From contig JBKBMG010000003.1 in the NCBI GenBank assembly GCA_046295975.1, positions 113,311 through 177,310 of the forward strand: DNA of 64,000 nt, read 5' to 3'. The number at the start of each line of letters is the position of its first letter. Position 1 is the first letter of the stretch. The stretch comes from UBA2357 sp046295975 (GTDB taxonomy: Bacteria > Pseudomonadota > Gammaproteobacteria > Burkholderiales > Rhodocyclaceae). Below, piece after piece: positions 36,318-44,912 of the stretch. Made by a program: the position numbers and the translations under genes. The notes under the pieces were generated by a model, which had not been told where the DNA came from, searched no databases, and saw only the letters and a program-made list of their open reading frames with translations.

Positions 36318-37874
36318 TCAGAACCTTGGCAGATCGGGGTGGGGCAACTTGCCACCACTCACCCGCATCTGACCGTAATCGGCACAGCGGTTGAGGGTGG
36401 GTATGGCCTTGCCTGGATTGAGCAAGCCCGGGGGGTCGAAAGCCGCCTTGACGCGGAAGAACATCTCCAGTTCGGCACGCGAGAACTGGCTGCACATCTG
36501 GTTGATCTTCTCCACTCCAACCCCGTGTTCGCCGGTCACCGTGCCGCCCAGCGCCACGGACAGCTCCAGGATTTCGGCGCCGAAGGCTTCGGCACGCTCC
36601 AGTTCGTCGGGCTGGTTGGCATCAAACAGTATGAGCGGATGGAGATTGCCATCGCCCGCGTGGAATACGTTGATGCAGCGCAGCCCGTAGCGCGCCTCCA
36701 TCGCCTGGATGGCCTCCAGCATTTCGCCGATGCGCTTGCGCGGAATCGTTCCGTCCATGCAATAGTAGTCTGGCGACAATCGTCCGGCCGCGGGGAAGGC
36801 CGCCTTTCGCCCGGCCCAGAATCGCAGCCGTTCGGCTTCGTCACGCGACACCCGCAGTTCGATCGCGCCGGCGGACTGCAGTACCGCGCGCATGCGCTCG
36901 ACCTCCTCGGCCACCTCTTCCGGCGTGCCATCGGACTCACACAACAGGATGGCCTTCGCGTCGAGCGGGTAGCCGGCGTGCACGAACTCCTCAACGGCAG
37001 CGGTCGCAGGCTGGTCCATCATCTCCAGCCCCGCGGGAATGATGCCCGCAGCGATGATGGCGGCAACGGCATCGCCGGCGCGCACCACGTCGTCGAAACT
37101 GGCAAGCACGCATTGCGCAAGCTGCGGCTTGGGCGTGAGCTTGACGGTGACCCCGGTGACCACCGCAAGCATGCCCTCCGAGCCGATCATCGCCGCCAGC
37201 AAATCGTAACCGGGGGCATCGGGTGCGCGCCCGCCGAATTCGACGATCTCACCCTCAATGGTGACGCCCCGCACGCCCAATACGTTGTGCACGGTCAAAC
37301 CGTACTTCAGGCAATGCACGCCACCCGAATTCTCGGCCACGTTGCCGCCTATCGTGCAGGCGATCTGCGACGACGGGTCCGGTGCGTAGTACAACCCATG
37401 CACTGCGGCGGCCTCGGTGATCGCGAGATTGCGCACCCCCGGCTGCACCACCGCAATGCGCGCCTCCGCATCGAGTTCCAGAATGCGATTGAAGCGGGCC
37501 AGCGACAGCAGTACGCCGCGGGCATGCGGCAGCGCGCCACCGGACAAACCGGTACCGGCGCCGCGTGCGACCACCGGCACGCCCTGAGCACGGCACAGCT
37601 TCAAGACGTCTACGACCTGCGCTTCGGTGCTGGGCAGGACGACCGCCAGCGGCAACTGCCGGTACATGGTCAGCCCGTCGCACTCGTAAGGCCGCAGGTC
37701 CTCTGCGTCGTACAACAGCTCGCCCGGCTGCAGCATGCGGGACAAGGCCTCGATCAGCGCCACCTTGTCCACCGAAGCGAAATCCGCCTCGCGCTCGCCG
37801 AGCTGCACGCTGTCTTCGACGCCTGGGTTCGCCGTGTCATTGCCCGCAGCCACCCCCTCGGTCATGTGTGTCAT
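36318..37874 (-). CDS. glcD: Glycolate oxidase subunit GlcD
   Basis: GlcD is the FAD subunit that oxidises glycolate (or D-lactate) to glyoxylate. The 518-residue protein has the FAD motif VPVVARGAGTGLSGGALP, the segment PDPSSQIACTIGGNVAENSGG, and the C-terminal GDGNLHPLILFD and GTVTGEHGVGVEKI with the metal/substrate-binding His. E. coli GlcD is 499 residues. ATG at 37874 has GGAGGG upstream; ATG at 37865 is possible. It is 35 nt after glcC, the regulator gene. Confidence 0.96.
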   Translation of the reverse strand: MTHMTEGVAAGNDTANPGVEDSVQLGEREADFASVDKVALIEALSRMLQPGELLYDAEDLRPYECDGLTMYRQLPLAVVLPSTEAQVVDVLKLCRAQGVPVVARGAGTGLSGGALPHARGVLLSLARFNRILELDAEARIAVVQPGVRNLAITEAAAVHGLYYAPDPSSQIACTIGGNVAENSGGVHCLKYGLTVHNVLGVRGVTIEGEIVEFGGRAPDAPGYDLLAAMIGSEGMLAVVTGVTVKLTPKPQLAQCVLASFDDVVRAGDAVAAIIAAGIIPAGLEMMDQPATAAVEEFVHAGYPLDAKAILLCESDGTPEEVAEEVERMRAVLQSAGAIELRVSRDEAERLRFWAGRKAAFPAAGRLSPDYYCMDGTIPRKRIGEMLEAIQAMEARYGLRCINVFHAGDGNLHPLILFDANQPDELERAEAFGAEILELSVALGGTVTGEHGVGVEKINQMCSQFSRAELEMFFRVKAAFDPPGLLNPGKAIPTLNRCADYGQMRVSGGKLPHPDLPRF

Positions 37875-37909
37875 CGCGCCCTCCCCTCCCGGTCCCGACT
37901 ATCCGCCAT

Positions 37910-38701
37910 TTATCGTAAAGATCGCTCAAGCGCCGCAGCGGCCCACGGCAGGGGCGGTAAACCCAGGCGGCGCACGGCACCGATCAGATGCGCGGCGGCG
38001 GCGGCACGCGCCGCGACCGGATCACCCGCGCGTATCGCCTCGAACAACCGCCAGTGCTCGCTTTGCGCCTGCGCGGCCCGACCGGTGGCGTGCCCCTCGC
38101 TACTCCAGGTGGGCACCCGGGTCTCCGACAACTGCCGCCCCATGTAAGTCTGGAAGCGTTCCAGCTGTGCGTTGCGCGAAGCCCTCGCGACTGCAACATG
38201 GAAGGCATCATCCTCGGCGGCGCCGTCCCTGCCGCTACCCAATGCGTCGTCCATGCATTTGAGCACATCTGCCAGCCGGGCAATGTCTACGGCATCGCGG
38301 CGACGGGCCGCAAGCTCGGCCGCGCCCGTCTCGATCATGTAGCGCAGCTCGAACAACTCGCGCATGGCACTCGGCTGAGCCGCATCGACCTCGCGTGAAT
38401 CGAACCGGAAGCTGGTGTGGCCGGGCAAGGCCGCAACGAACGCCCCGGCACCCTGGCGCGTACTCACGACGCCATCGGCCTTGAGACGCGCAATCACCTC
38501 ACGGACCACCGCACGGCTGACACCGAAGCGTTCGCACAAGGCCTTCTCGGTGGGCAACCGGTCCCCCTCGACCAGCCCAGACTGGGCGATCCATGCTTCG
38601 AAGGCACGCGCCACGGCATCGCTCAGGCGCATCGCCTCCGGCCGTGCCACGGACACCCCTGCCATACCCGACCCGACACTGCTCGTCACAGCCTCCACCA
38701 C
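37910..38701 (-). CDS. glcC: FadR/GntR-family regulator of the glc operon (GlcC-like)
   Basis: This 263-residue repressor/activator has an N-terminal winged helix (LPTEKALCERFGVSRAVVREVIARLKADGVV) and a C-terminal FCD ligand domain (FELRYMIETGAAELAARRR, DDAFHVAVARASRN) with metal-binding His residues. Being the first gene before glcDEF, it is probably the glycolate-responsive regulator. The start is GTG at 38701 (GAGGG upstream) or ATG at 38665. A palindrome of GntR type lies just upstream at 38714-38724. Confidence 0.88.
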   Translation of the reverse strand: MVEAVTSSVGSGMAGVSVARPEAMRLSDAVARAFEAWIAQSGLVEGDRLPTEKALCERFGVSRAVVREVIARLKADGVVSTRQGAGAFVAALPGHTSFRFDSREVDAAQPSAMRELFELRYMIETGAAELAARRRDAVDIARLADVLKCMDDALGSGRDGAAEDDAFHVAVARASRNAQLERFQTYMGRQLSETRVPTWSSEGHATGRAAQAQSEHWRLFEAIRAGDPVAARAAAAAHLIGAVRRLGLPPLPWAAAALERSLR

Positions 38702-38713
38702 GCCCTCAAAAAG

Positions 38714-38724
38714 TTGTCAGACAA
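38714..38724. promoter_or_regulatory. GntR/FadR-type operator
   Basis: TTGTCAGACAA is a perfect palindrome and fits the TNGTNNNACNA pattern bound by FCD-type GntR regulators. It lies 13 nt upstream of the glcC start and between glcC and the divergent sulP gene. It is a likely autoregulatory site for GlcC, perhaps also affecting sulP. Confidence 0.55.
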
Positions 38725-38797
38725 ATTCGGATGCTACGCCAAGCGCCCGGAAATGTCACTCGCGCGTCGCCCACCGCGCACCCGGAAAATCCTGATT

Positions 38798-38806
38798 TGC
38801 TAATAT
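38798..38806 (+). promoter_or_regulatory. Possible extended -10 promoter of sulP
   Basis: TGC followed by TAATAT forms an extended -10 element 55 nt before the sulP ATG in an AT-rich spot. No good -35 is seen. Confidence 0.38.
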
Positions 38807-38861
38807 CCGACCTTGGCCGCGGGATCTTGCAACACCCGCCCCTTTCATCCGACCCGACCCC

Positions 38862-40637
38862 ATGGACTCCAAGCCCGCGCGTCGCCTCGAACAGTTTTTC
38901 CCGTTTCTCGCGTGGCCTCGGCTATGGCGCAAGGTCGGCCTGCGTGGCGACGTGATCGCCGGCATCACCGTGGCCATGGTGCTGGTCCCGCAAGCGCTCG
39001 CCTATGCGCAACTGGCCTCGCTACCACCCCAGGTCGGCCTCTACGCAGCCTTGCTGCCGGCGGTGGTGGCCGCCTTGTTCGGCTCCTGCGGGCAGTTGTC
39101 CACCGGCCCGGTGGCACTCACCGCCCTGCTCACCGGCGCAAGCCTGCTACCGCTCGCCCGCCCCGACCATCCCGATTTCCTCGCCTTCGCCATCCTGCTG
39201 GCGCTGATGTCCGGGTTGATCCAGCTGGCGCTCGGCGCACTCAAGGCCGGCTGGCTGCTCAACCTGCTCTCGCGCCCGGTGATGACCGGCTTCATCAACG
39301 CCGCCGCATTGCTCATCAGCCTGTCCCAGCTCCCGGCGCTGCTCGGCCTGGCACAACCCAATGGCAATCACCTGCTCGCAAACCTGACCGAACTGGTCAC
39401 CCAATTCGATCGCATCGACCCCCGTACCGCCACCTTCGGCCTCGGCGCACTGTCGGTGCTGGTCGTATTGCGCCGCCTGACGCCCGCACTGCCTGGCGTA
39501 CTCATCGTCGTGGCCGGGAGCATCGCAGTCTCGGCCGCAACCGGATTCGCGGCGCACGGCGGCTCGGTAATCGGCGCGATCCCGGCCGGACTCCCCGAAC
39601 TCGCACTCCCCGCGGTCCATCCAGGCGCCATCGCGACACTGCTGCCCGCCGCCTTCGTGATCGCGCTCGTGAGCTTCATGGAAGCCACCTCGAGCGCCAC
39701 GCTGATCAGCGGCCGGCTGCGCGAGAACTGGAACCGCAACCAGGAGCTGATCGGCCAGGGCCTGGCAAAGCTCGCCGCCGCCTGCTCCGGCGCCATGCCG
39801 GTCAGCGCCTCCTTCTCGCGTTCCGCCTTGAACTACGCCAGCGGCGCACGCACCGGACTATCGTCACTGGTTGCCGCGATCGCGGTACTCCTGGCCCTGC
39901 TGTACCTCACACCTCTGCTGTGGCACCTGCCAAACGCGGTACTGGCCGCCGTCATCCTGCTGGTGGTCACCGGACTGCTCGATCTGCGGGCCCTGGCGCG
40001 CGCCTGGCAGGCAGGCCGGGCCGACGGACTGGCCTCTGCGGTCACCTTTGTCGCCACCCTGGCTTTTGCACCAAACATCCAGAATGGCATTCTCACTGGC
40101 CTGCTGCTATCGCTCGCGCTCATGCTCTACCGCGACATGCGACCACGCGTCGCGCTGCTCGGCCTGCATCCGGACGGCACCTACCGCGACCTAGATCGCT
40201 TCGGCCTGCAACACCCCGACCCCCAACTGGTCATCATGCGCTTCGACAGCCCCCTCACCTTCGTCACCGCGGAGGCTTTCGAACACGCCGTCGTTGACAG
40301 CGCCCACGCGCAACCGGATGTGCGAACCGTCCTGGTGTCGGCCGCGGGGGTCAACGCCATTGACGCAAGCGGCCTGCATGCCATTGCCCAACTGGTCGAG
40401 CGCTTTGCCGCAGAGGGCCGCCTGCTGGCGTTCTGTGGCCTCAAGAAGCAGGTCATCGACGCGATGGAGCGCACCGGCCTGTGGTCACGCCTGACACCCC
40501 ACGCCCACTACCGCACCGAGGCACACGCGCTGGCCACGTTGCTTCCGACAACCGCAGCTCCCGCAATGACCGCGCAGACCGACGGCGGAGTAACACTCCC
40601 GGCAGGCCAGCCGCCCGGCAATGCGCTTGATCGCTGA
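38862..40637 (+). CDS. SulP-family anion transporter with STAS domain
   Basis: This 591-residue membrane protein has about 10-12 helices. It begins with LRGDVIAGITVAMVLVPQAL, the classic SulP first-helix motif AGxTVAxxxVPQxxAYA, then GPVALTALLTG, and has a C-terminal cytoplasmic STAS domain (about 435-560, VNAIDASGLHAIAQLVE). SulP proteins carry sulfate, bicarbonate or dicarboxylates; the substrate cannot be told from sequence. It is divergent from glcC. Its stop is 74 nt before the rplU ATG. Confidence 0.93.
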   Translation: MDSKPARRLEQFFPFLAWPRLWRKVGLRGDVIAGITVAMVLVPQALAYAQLASLPPQVGLYAALLPAVVAALFGSCGQLSTGPVALTALLTGASLLPLARPDHPDFLAFAILLALMSGLIQLALGALKAGWLLNLLSRPVMTGFINAAALLISLSQLPALLGLAQPNGNHLLANLTELVTQFDRIDPRTATFGLGALSVLVVLRRLTPALPGVLIVVAGSIAVSAATGFAAHGGSVIGAIPAGLPELALPAVHPGAIATLLPAAFVIALVSFMEATSSATLISGRLRENWNRNQELIGQGLAKLAAACSGAMPVSASFSRSALNYASGARTGLSSLVAAIAVLLALLYLTPLLWHLPNAVLAAVILLVVTGLLDLRALARAWQAGRADGLASAVTFVATLAFAPNIQNGILTGLLLSLALMLYRDMRPRVALLGLHPDGTYRDLDRFGLQHPDPQLVIMRFDSPLTFVTAEAFEHAVVDSAHAQPDVRTVLVSAAGVNAIDASGLHAIAQLVERFAAEGRLLAFCGLKKQVIDAMERTGLWSRLTPHAHYRTEAHALATLLPTTAAPAMTAQTDGGVTLPAGQPPGNALDR

Positions 40638-40642
40638 TTTTC

Positions 40643-40671
40643 TTGACTAAAGCAGAAAAACCAGTCATCAT
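40643..40671 (+). promoter_or_regulatory. Promoter of rplU-rpmA
   Basis: TTGACT and CATCAT are separated by 17 nt and end 40 nt before the rplU ATG. The -35 is near consensus, and the position just after the sulP stop fits a separate ribosomal protein operon. Confidence 0.55.
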
Positions 40672-40711
40672 CCGCAGTTCTTTGCAAATCCTATCAACTG
40701 GAGTTTCCACC

Positions 40712-41023
40712 ATGTACGCGGTGATAAAAACCGGTGGCAAGCAGTATCGCGTGGCCGCTGGCGAAAAGATCAAGGTAGAACAGATACCGGCAGACGTGGG
40801 CTCCGAAATCACAATCGACCAGGTTCTCATGGTCGGCGAAGGCGAATCGGTGAAAATCGGTACGCCGGTGGTCTCGGGCGCCGCAGTCAAGGCTACCGTG
40901 GTTTCCCACGGTCGGCACGACAAGATCAAGATCTTCAAGATGCGTCGCCGCAAGCACTATCAGAAGCATCAAGGCCACCGTCAGAACTACACCGAGCTTC
41001 GCATCGAAGCGATCTCGGCTTGA
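40712..41023 (+). CDS. rplU: 50S ribosomal protein L21
   Basis: This 103-residue protein starts MYAVIKTGGKQYRVAAGEKI and has the L21 signature KIKIFKMRRRKHYQKHQGHR. Length equals E. coli L21 (103). ATG at 40712 follows CTGGAG; an open extension to 40643 is not real. It heads rplU-rpmA, followed by obgE after a terminator. Confidence 0.98.
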   Translation: MYAVIKTGGKQYRVAAGEKIKVEQIPADVGSEITIDQVLMVGEGESVKIGTPVVSGAAVKATVVSHGRHDKIKIFKMRRRKHYQKHQGHRQNYTELRIEAISA

Positions 41024-41052
41024 TCCGACCCGTCGTCAGGAGTTAATACGTC

Positions 41053-41316
41053 ATGGCACATAAAAAAGCTGGCGGCAGTTCCCGTAACGGCCGCGACTCT
41101 GAATCAAAACGACTCGGCGTGAAGCGCTATGGTGGCCAGTTCGTGGTTGCCGGCAACATCATTGTTCGCCAGCGCGGCACCGAGTACCACCCGGGCGAAA
41201 ACGTCGGCATCGGCAAGGATCACACGCTGTTCGCCCTCAAGGACGGCACCGTGCAGTTCTCGGTCAAGGGCCCGCTGCGGCGCCGCACCGTGACCATCGT
41301 GCCCGAGGCCGCCTGA
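41053..41316 (+). CDS. rpmA: 50S ribosomal protein L27
   Basis: This 87-residue protein begins MAHKKAGGSSRNGRDSESKR, the conserved L27 N-terminus that reaches the peptidyl transferase centre, then RLGVKRYGGQ and GTVQFSVKGPLRRRTV. It lies 29 nt after rplU and is preceded by CAGGAG. Confidence 0.98.
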   Translation: MAHKKAGGSSRNGRDSESKRLGVKRYGGQFVVAGNIIVRQRGTEYHPGENVGIGKDHTLFALKDGTVQFSVKGPLRRRTVTIVPEAA

Positions 41317-41348
41317 GTCTCCCGCACGGGTACCGCACTATCGCACCG

Positions 41349-41380
41349 AAAAGCCCTATCCTTGCGATAGGGCTTTTTTG
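41349..41380 (+). terminator. Terminator between rpmA and obgE
   Basis: AAGCCCTATC and GATAGGGCTT pair perfectly (41351-41360 with 41366-41375) and are followed by a T run. It lies 34 nt after rpmA and only about 25 nt before the obgE ATG, so obgE expression depends on readthrough or on another promoter. Confidence 0.85.
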
Positions 41381-41403
41381 TTTTGGCCGGACGCAGGATC
41401 ATC

Positions 41404-42585
41404 ATGAAGTTTTTTGACGAAGCGCGCATCGAAGTCATCGCCGGTGACGGCGGCAGCGGCAGCGCCTCCTTTCGGCGCGAGAAGTTCATTCCCCGTGGCG
41501 GACCCGACGGTGGCGACGGCGGTCGCGGCGGCAGCGTGTATGCGGTCGCCGACCGCAATCTGAACACCCTCATCGATTTCCGCTACACCCGTACGTTTCT
41601 CGCCGAGCGAGGCGAGAACGGCGGCAACAAGGATTGCTACGGCAAGGGCGGCGACGACATCACCATGCGCATGCCGGTCGGCACCGTGATCACCGATTTC
41701 GAAACCGGTGAGCTGATCGCCGATCTCGACGAAGACGGCAAGCGGGTCATGGTGGCACGTGGCGGACGCGGCGGGCTGGGCAACATCCACTTCAAGTCCA
41801 GCATCAACCGCGCACCCCGCAAGCGCACCCTGGGCGAAGCAGGTGAACGCCGCACCCTCAAGCTGGAACTCAAGGTACTTGCCGACGTCGGCCTGCTCGG
41901 CTTGCCCAACGCAGGCAAGTCCACCTTCATCCGCGCAGTCTCGGCCGCCCGCCCCAAGGTCGGCGACTACCCGTTCACCACACTCGCCCCCAGCCTGGGG
42001 GTCGTTCGCACGGATGAGAACCGCAGCTTCGTCATCGCCGACATCCCCGGCCTGATCGAGGGCGCAGCCGAGGGAGCCGGCCTGGGACACCAGTTCCTGC
42101 GCCACTTGCAGCGCACCCATGTGCTGCTTCACTTGGTCGATCTTGCCCCCTTCGACCCGGACGCCGACCCAGTGGCGGACGCCCAGTCCATCGTCGAAGA
42201 ATTGCGCAAATACGACGAATCGCTCCACGCCAAACCTCGCTGGCTCGCCCTGAACAAGATCGACCTGATCCCGGAGGACGAGCGCCAAGCCCGGGTCGAC
42301 GCCTTTCTCGCAGCCTACGGCCCGGTTGAGCGTCACTTCGAGATCGCCGCGATCAACGGCGACGGTTGCCGCCCACTGATATACGCGCTTCAGGACTTCC
42401 TCGACGCGGAGAAGACCCGCATCGCAGAGGAACGCGCCGCGCTCGCAGCACAGGCCAAACTTGCGATGCCGCCCGCCCTTGCCGATGCAGCAGGCGCGGA
42501 CCACGAGCCGCCCGACACGCCGGCCCTTGCCCCGGACGCCGAGGATCCGGATACCGGGCTCGACGACGCGATCGAGCCACGATAG
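41404..42585 (+). CDS. obgE: GTPase Obg/CgtA
   Basis: This essential GTPase acts in 50S maturation and stringent control. The 393-residue protein starts MKFFDEARIEVIAGDGGSGS. It has the glycine-rich OBG fold (1-158), then G1 GLPNAGKSTFIRA, G3 DIPGLIEGAAEGAGLG and G4 NKIDLIP. The C-terminal tail is acidic (PDAEDPDTGLDDAIEPR). ATG at 41404 is the family start; a TTG at 41383 is not needed. Confidence 0.97.
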   Translation: MKFFDEARIEVIAGDGGSGSASFRREKFIPRGGPDGGDGGRGGSVYAVADRNLNTLIDFRYTRTFLAERGENGGNKDCYGKGGDDITMRMPVGTVITDFETGELIADLDEDGKRVMVARGGRGGLGNIHFKSSINRAPRKRTLGEAGERRTLKLELKVLADVGLLGLPNAGKSTFIRAVSAARPKVGDYPFTTLAPSLGVVRTDENRSFVIADIPGLIEGAAEGAGLGHQFLRHLQRTHVLLHLVDLAPFDPDADPVADAQSIVEELRKYDESLHAKPRWLALNKIDLIPEDERQARVDAFLAAYGPVERHFEIAAINGDGCRPLIYALQDFLDAEKTRIAEERAALAAQAKLAMPPALADAAGADHEPPDTPALAPDAEDPDTGLDDAIEPR

Positions 42586-42701
42586 CCTGCACGACCACCG
42601 CCAGTCGACTACCGCAGCGGCCCGGTGCGATCACCTGCATCGCAGGAGCACACGATCGCACCACCTCTGCCCCGATGTTTCATACAATCGTCATTCGAAA
42701 C

Positions 42702-43817
42702 ATGAGAGAGAAGCTACGCCAAACGCGCCGCATCGTCGTCAAGGTCGGCAGCGCGCTCGTCACGCGCAACGGCACCGGCCTGGACAAAACCGCCATGGCC
42801 GACTGGGCGCGCCAGATCGCCGCCCTGCGCGAAGCCGGCAAGCAGGTCACCCTGGTGTCGTCAGGCGCGATCGCGGCCGGCATGCAGCGCCTCGGCTGGC
42901 ACCAGCGCCCCAACGAAATGCACAACCTGCAGGCAGCCGCCGCAGTTGGGCAAATGGGCTTGGTCGAAGCCTATGAGGAAGCCTTCTCGCGGCACAGCCT
43001 GCACACCGCGCAAATCCTCCTCACACACGAGGACCTGGCCGACCGCAAGCGCTACCTCAACGCGCGCTCCACACTGAAGACCTTGCTCGAACTCGGTGTC
43101 GTGCCAATCATCAACGAGAACGACACCATCGTCACCGACGAAATCAAATTCGGTGACAACGACACACTGGGCGCCCTCGTCGCCAATCTCATCGAAGCCG
43201 ACGTACTCATCATCCTTACCGACCAGAAGGGTTTGTACACTGCCGATCCACGTCGCGACCCGGGCGCCACGCTGGTGAGCGAAGGACGGGCCGAAGATCG
43301 CAGCTACGAAGCCATGGCCGGCGGCGCCGGTACCGGCATCAGCAAGGGCGGCATGATCACCAAGATACGCGCTGCGCAGCGTGCCGCGCGCAGCGGCGCC
43401 CACACTTGCATTGCCAGCGGCAGCGAACCCGACGCGCTGGTACGACTCACCAGCGCCGAGCCGCTCGGCACGCTCCTGTATGCAAGCAGCTCCCGGCTTC
43501 AGGCACGCAAACAGTGGCTGGCCGACCATCTGCAGCTGGCCGGCACCCTGGTCATCGACGACGGCGCGATTACCGCACTTCAGGGCGGGCGCAGCCTGCT
43601 GCCGGTGGGCGTGATCGAAGTCCGCGGAGAGTTCGAGCGCGGCGCGGTGGTCGCCTGCGCACGCGCGGACGGCACCGAGATTGCCCGCGGACTCGCCAAT
43701 TACGGCAGCGCCGAATGCCGCCGCATCGCCCGCCGCCCCAGCGGCGAAATCGCGCAGCTGCTCGGTTATGTCGACGCACCTGAGATCATTCATCGCGACA
43801 ACATGGTCGTGCGCTGA
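42702..43817 (+). CDS. proB: Glutamate 5-kinase
   Basis: ProB phosphorylates glutamate in the first step of proline synthesis. The 371-residue protein starts MREKLRQTRRIVVKVGSALVT. It has the kinase motifs VTLVSSGAIAAGMQRLG, NENDTIVTDEIKFGDNDTLGA and GTGISKGGMITKIRAA, and a C-terminal PUA domain (LPVGVIEVRGEFERGAVV). ATG at 42702 fits the family; ATG at 42675 would add nine residues. No clear ribosome site is visible at either. Confidence 0.96.
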   Translation: MREKLRQTRRIVVKVGSALVTRNGTGLDKTAMADWARQIAALREAGKQVTLVSSGAIAAGMQRLGWHQRPNEMHNLQAAAAVGQMGLVEAYEEAFSRHSLHTAQILLTHEDLADRKRYLNARSTLKTLLELGVVPIINENDTIVTDEIKFGDNDTLGALVANLIEADVLIILTDQKGLYTADPRRDPGATLVSEGRAEDRSYEAMAGGAGTGISKGGMITKIRAAQRAARSGAHTCIASGSEPDALVRLTSAEPLGTLLYASSSRLQARKQWLADHLQLAGTLVIDDGAITALQGGRSLLPVGVIEVRGEFERGAVVACARADGTEIARGLANYGSAECRRIARRPSGEIAQLLGYVDAPEIIHRDNMVVR

Positions 43818-43889
43818 AGGCAACGCGCCACCGGCATAGCCGGTCATGCGCCGTTCTGCCCGGTTTGTTACTCGACCTGTCCGCCCCAT

Positions 43890-43924
43890 GATGGCCAGCC
43901 CCGTGCTTGCACTGGCTGGCCATC
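43890..43924. terminator. Strong hairpin after proB
   Basis: GATGGCCAGCC (43890-43900) pairs with GGCTGGCCATC (43914-43924), with a further GTGC/GCAC inner stem. It lies 72 nt after the proB stop. There is no T run, so it may be a processed 3' end or a rho-type barrier and not a classic terminator. Confidence 0.5.
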
Positions 43925-43991
43925 GTCATTCGGTGCGCCAGCACCCGGCACCACTCCGAACAACCGGTAACACAGTCTCACTCTTTCCGCG

Positions 43992-44000
43992 TGTTATATT
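43992..44000 (+). promoter_or_regulatory. Possible extended -10 promoter of the FeeM-like gene
   Basis: TGT followed by TATATT forms an extended -10 about 74 nt before the ATG at 44074, in a locally AT-rich stretch. A -35 is not evident. Confidence 0.4.
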
Positions 44001-44073
44001 TTTCACGAATGCATCAAGATGCGACGCAAGAATTGCATCGAACAGCATTCGCACACCAGGGAGAAGACACAGC

Positions 44074-44835
44074 ATGCACGCGACGACGGCGCTCGACCAT
44101 GAACGGCTGAAGCACATCACGCTCCCAGGCGCTCCTGCCCACCTCCCTCAGTCACAGACCGCCGCGCAACACGCAACTCCACACGCAACTCCACACGCTA
44201 CTCCGCACCCTACCCCCACCCATGCATTTCAGCTTTCGCAGGACGACTGCGACATTGCCGTGCTTGAGGCCCACGACCCTCTGCGCAGCCAGGCGGACAA
44301 CCTGCTTGCGGCGCTATACGCCGCCAAAGGGCTGACCGTTCCGGTCGCCCCATCGACGCCGGCGCGCCAGGAGCGCACGGTGGTCGCCCGACGAGGCGAC
44401 CGCATCGTCGGCACGCTGATCATAGGGTTGGATGGCGAAGACGGCCTGCTGGCCGACACCTTGTACGGCGCACAGCTCAACACCGTGCGCCAGCAAGGGG
44501 GGCGCATCTGCGAACTCACGCGCTTTGCGATCGACCCCTCGGCCAACTCCAGCGCATTGATGAGCGCAATCTTCAGCCTTGGCTTTCTCGTCGGCAGACT
44601 GATGCACGACATGACCGATGCCGTCATCGAGGTCCACCCTCGCCATGCGGCCTACTACGGCAGACGTTTCGGTTATCGCATCGCCGGTCCCGAGCACATC
44701 TGCCCACGCGTCGGCGCCCCGGCGGTGCTCATGCACGTCTCCCTGCTGGAGGCAGAAGCCCAGATCCGCCAGGACGGTGGTAGACGCTACGCCTGCAGTC
44801 CGGAGTTGCTCGCACGGCTGTTTGCCAACGCCTGA
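44074..44835 (+). CDS. FeeM-like N-acyl transferase (GNAT fold)
   Basis: This 253-residue protein resembles N-acyl amino acid synthases of the FeeM type, relatives of LuxI autoinducer synthases that transfer acyl groups from acyl carrier protein. Diagnostic stretches are GRICELTRFAIDPSANSSAL, VIEVHPRHAAYYGRRFGYRI and the C-terminal GAPAVLMHVSLLEAE. The N-terminus (about 30-48) has HATP repeats encoded by a 12-bp tandem repeat. ATG at 44074 has AGGGAGAAG upstream. Members of this family are often near PEP-CTERM/exosortase genes, as here. The amine substrate cannot be read from sequence. Confidence 0.8.
   Translation: MHATTALDHERLKHITLPGAPAHLPQSQTAAQHATPHATPHATPHPTPTHAFQLSQDDCDIAVLEAHDPLRSQADNLLAALYAAKGLTVPVAPSTPARQERTVVARRGDRIVGTLIIGLDGEDGLLADTLYGAQLNTVRQQGGRICELTRFAIDPSANSSALMSAIFSLGFLVGRLMHDMTDAVIEVHPRHAAYYGRRFGYRIAGPEHICPRVGAPAVLMHVSLLEAEAQIRQDGGRRYACSPELLARLFANA
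44169..44216 (+). repeat. 12-bp tandem repeat inside the acyltransferase gene
   Basis: The unit ACACGCAACTCC occurs twice exactly, once with one change and once in a degenerate form. It encodes repeated His-Ala-Thr-Pro in the N-terminal linker before the catalytic domain. Length variation by slippage is plausible. Confidence 0.85.
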
Positions 44836-44912
44836 CACGCATCTGAACTGCACACCGGCGCCACCCACGACAGGCCGAAGCCCCGGACGCACGAACGCCC
44901 CTCACACCTCCG

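Noticed and set aside
36339..38147. 602-residue plus-strand frame opposite glcD and glcC
   Set aside because: Antisense to two conserved genes; composition is that of a shadow frame.
44161..44220. Short repeats considered as a CRISPR array
   Set aside because: The 12-bp units are contiguous, in frame and code for HATP. There are no spacers and no cas genes.
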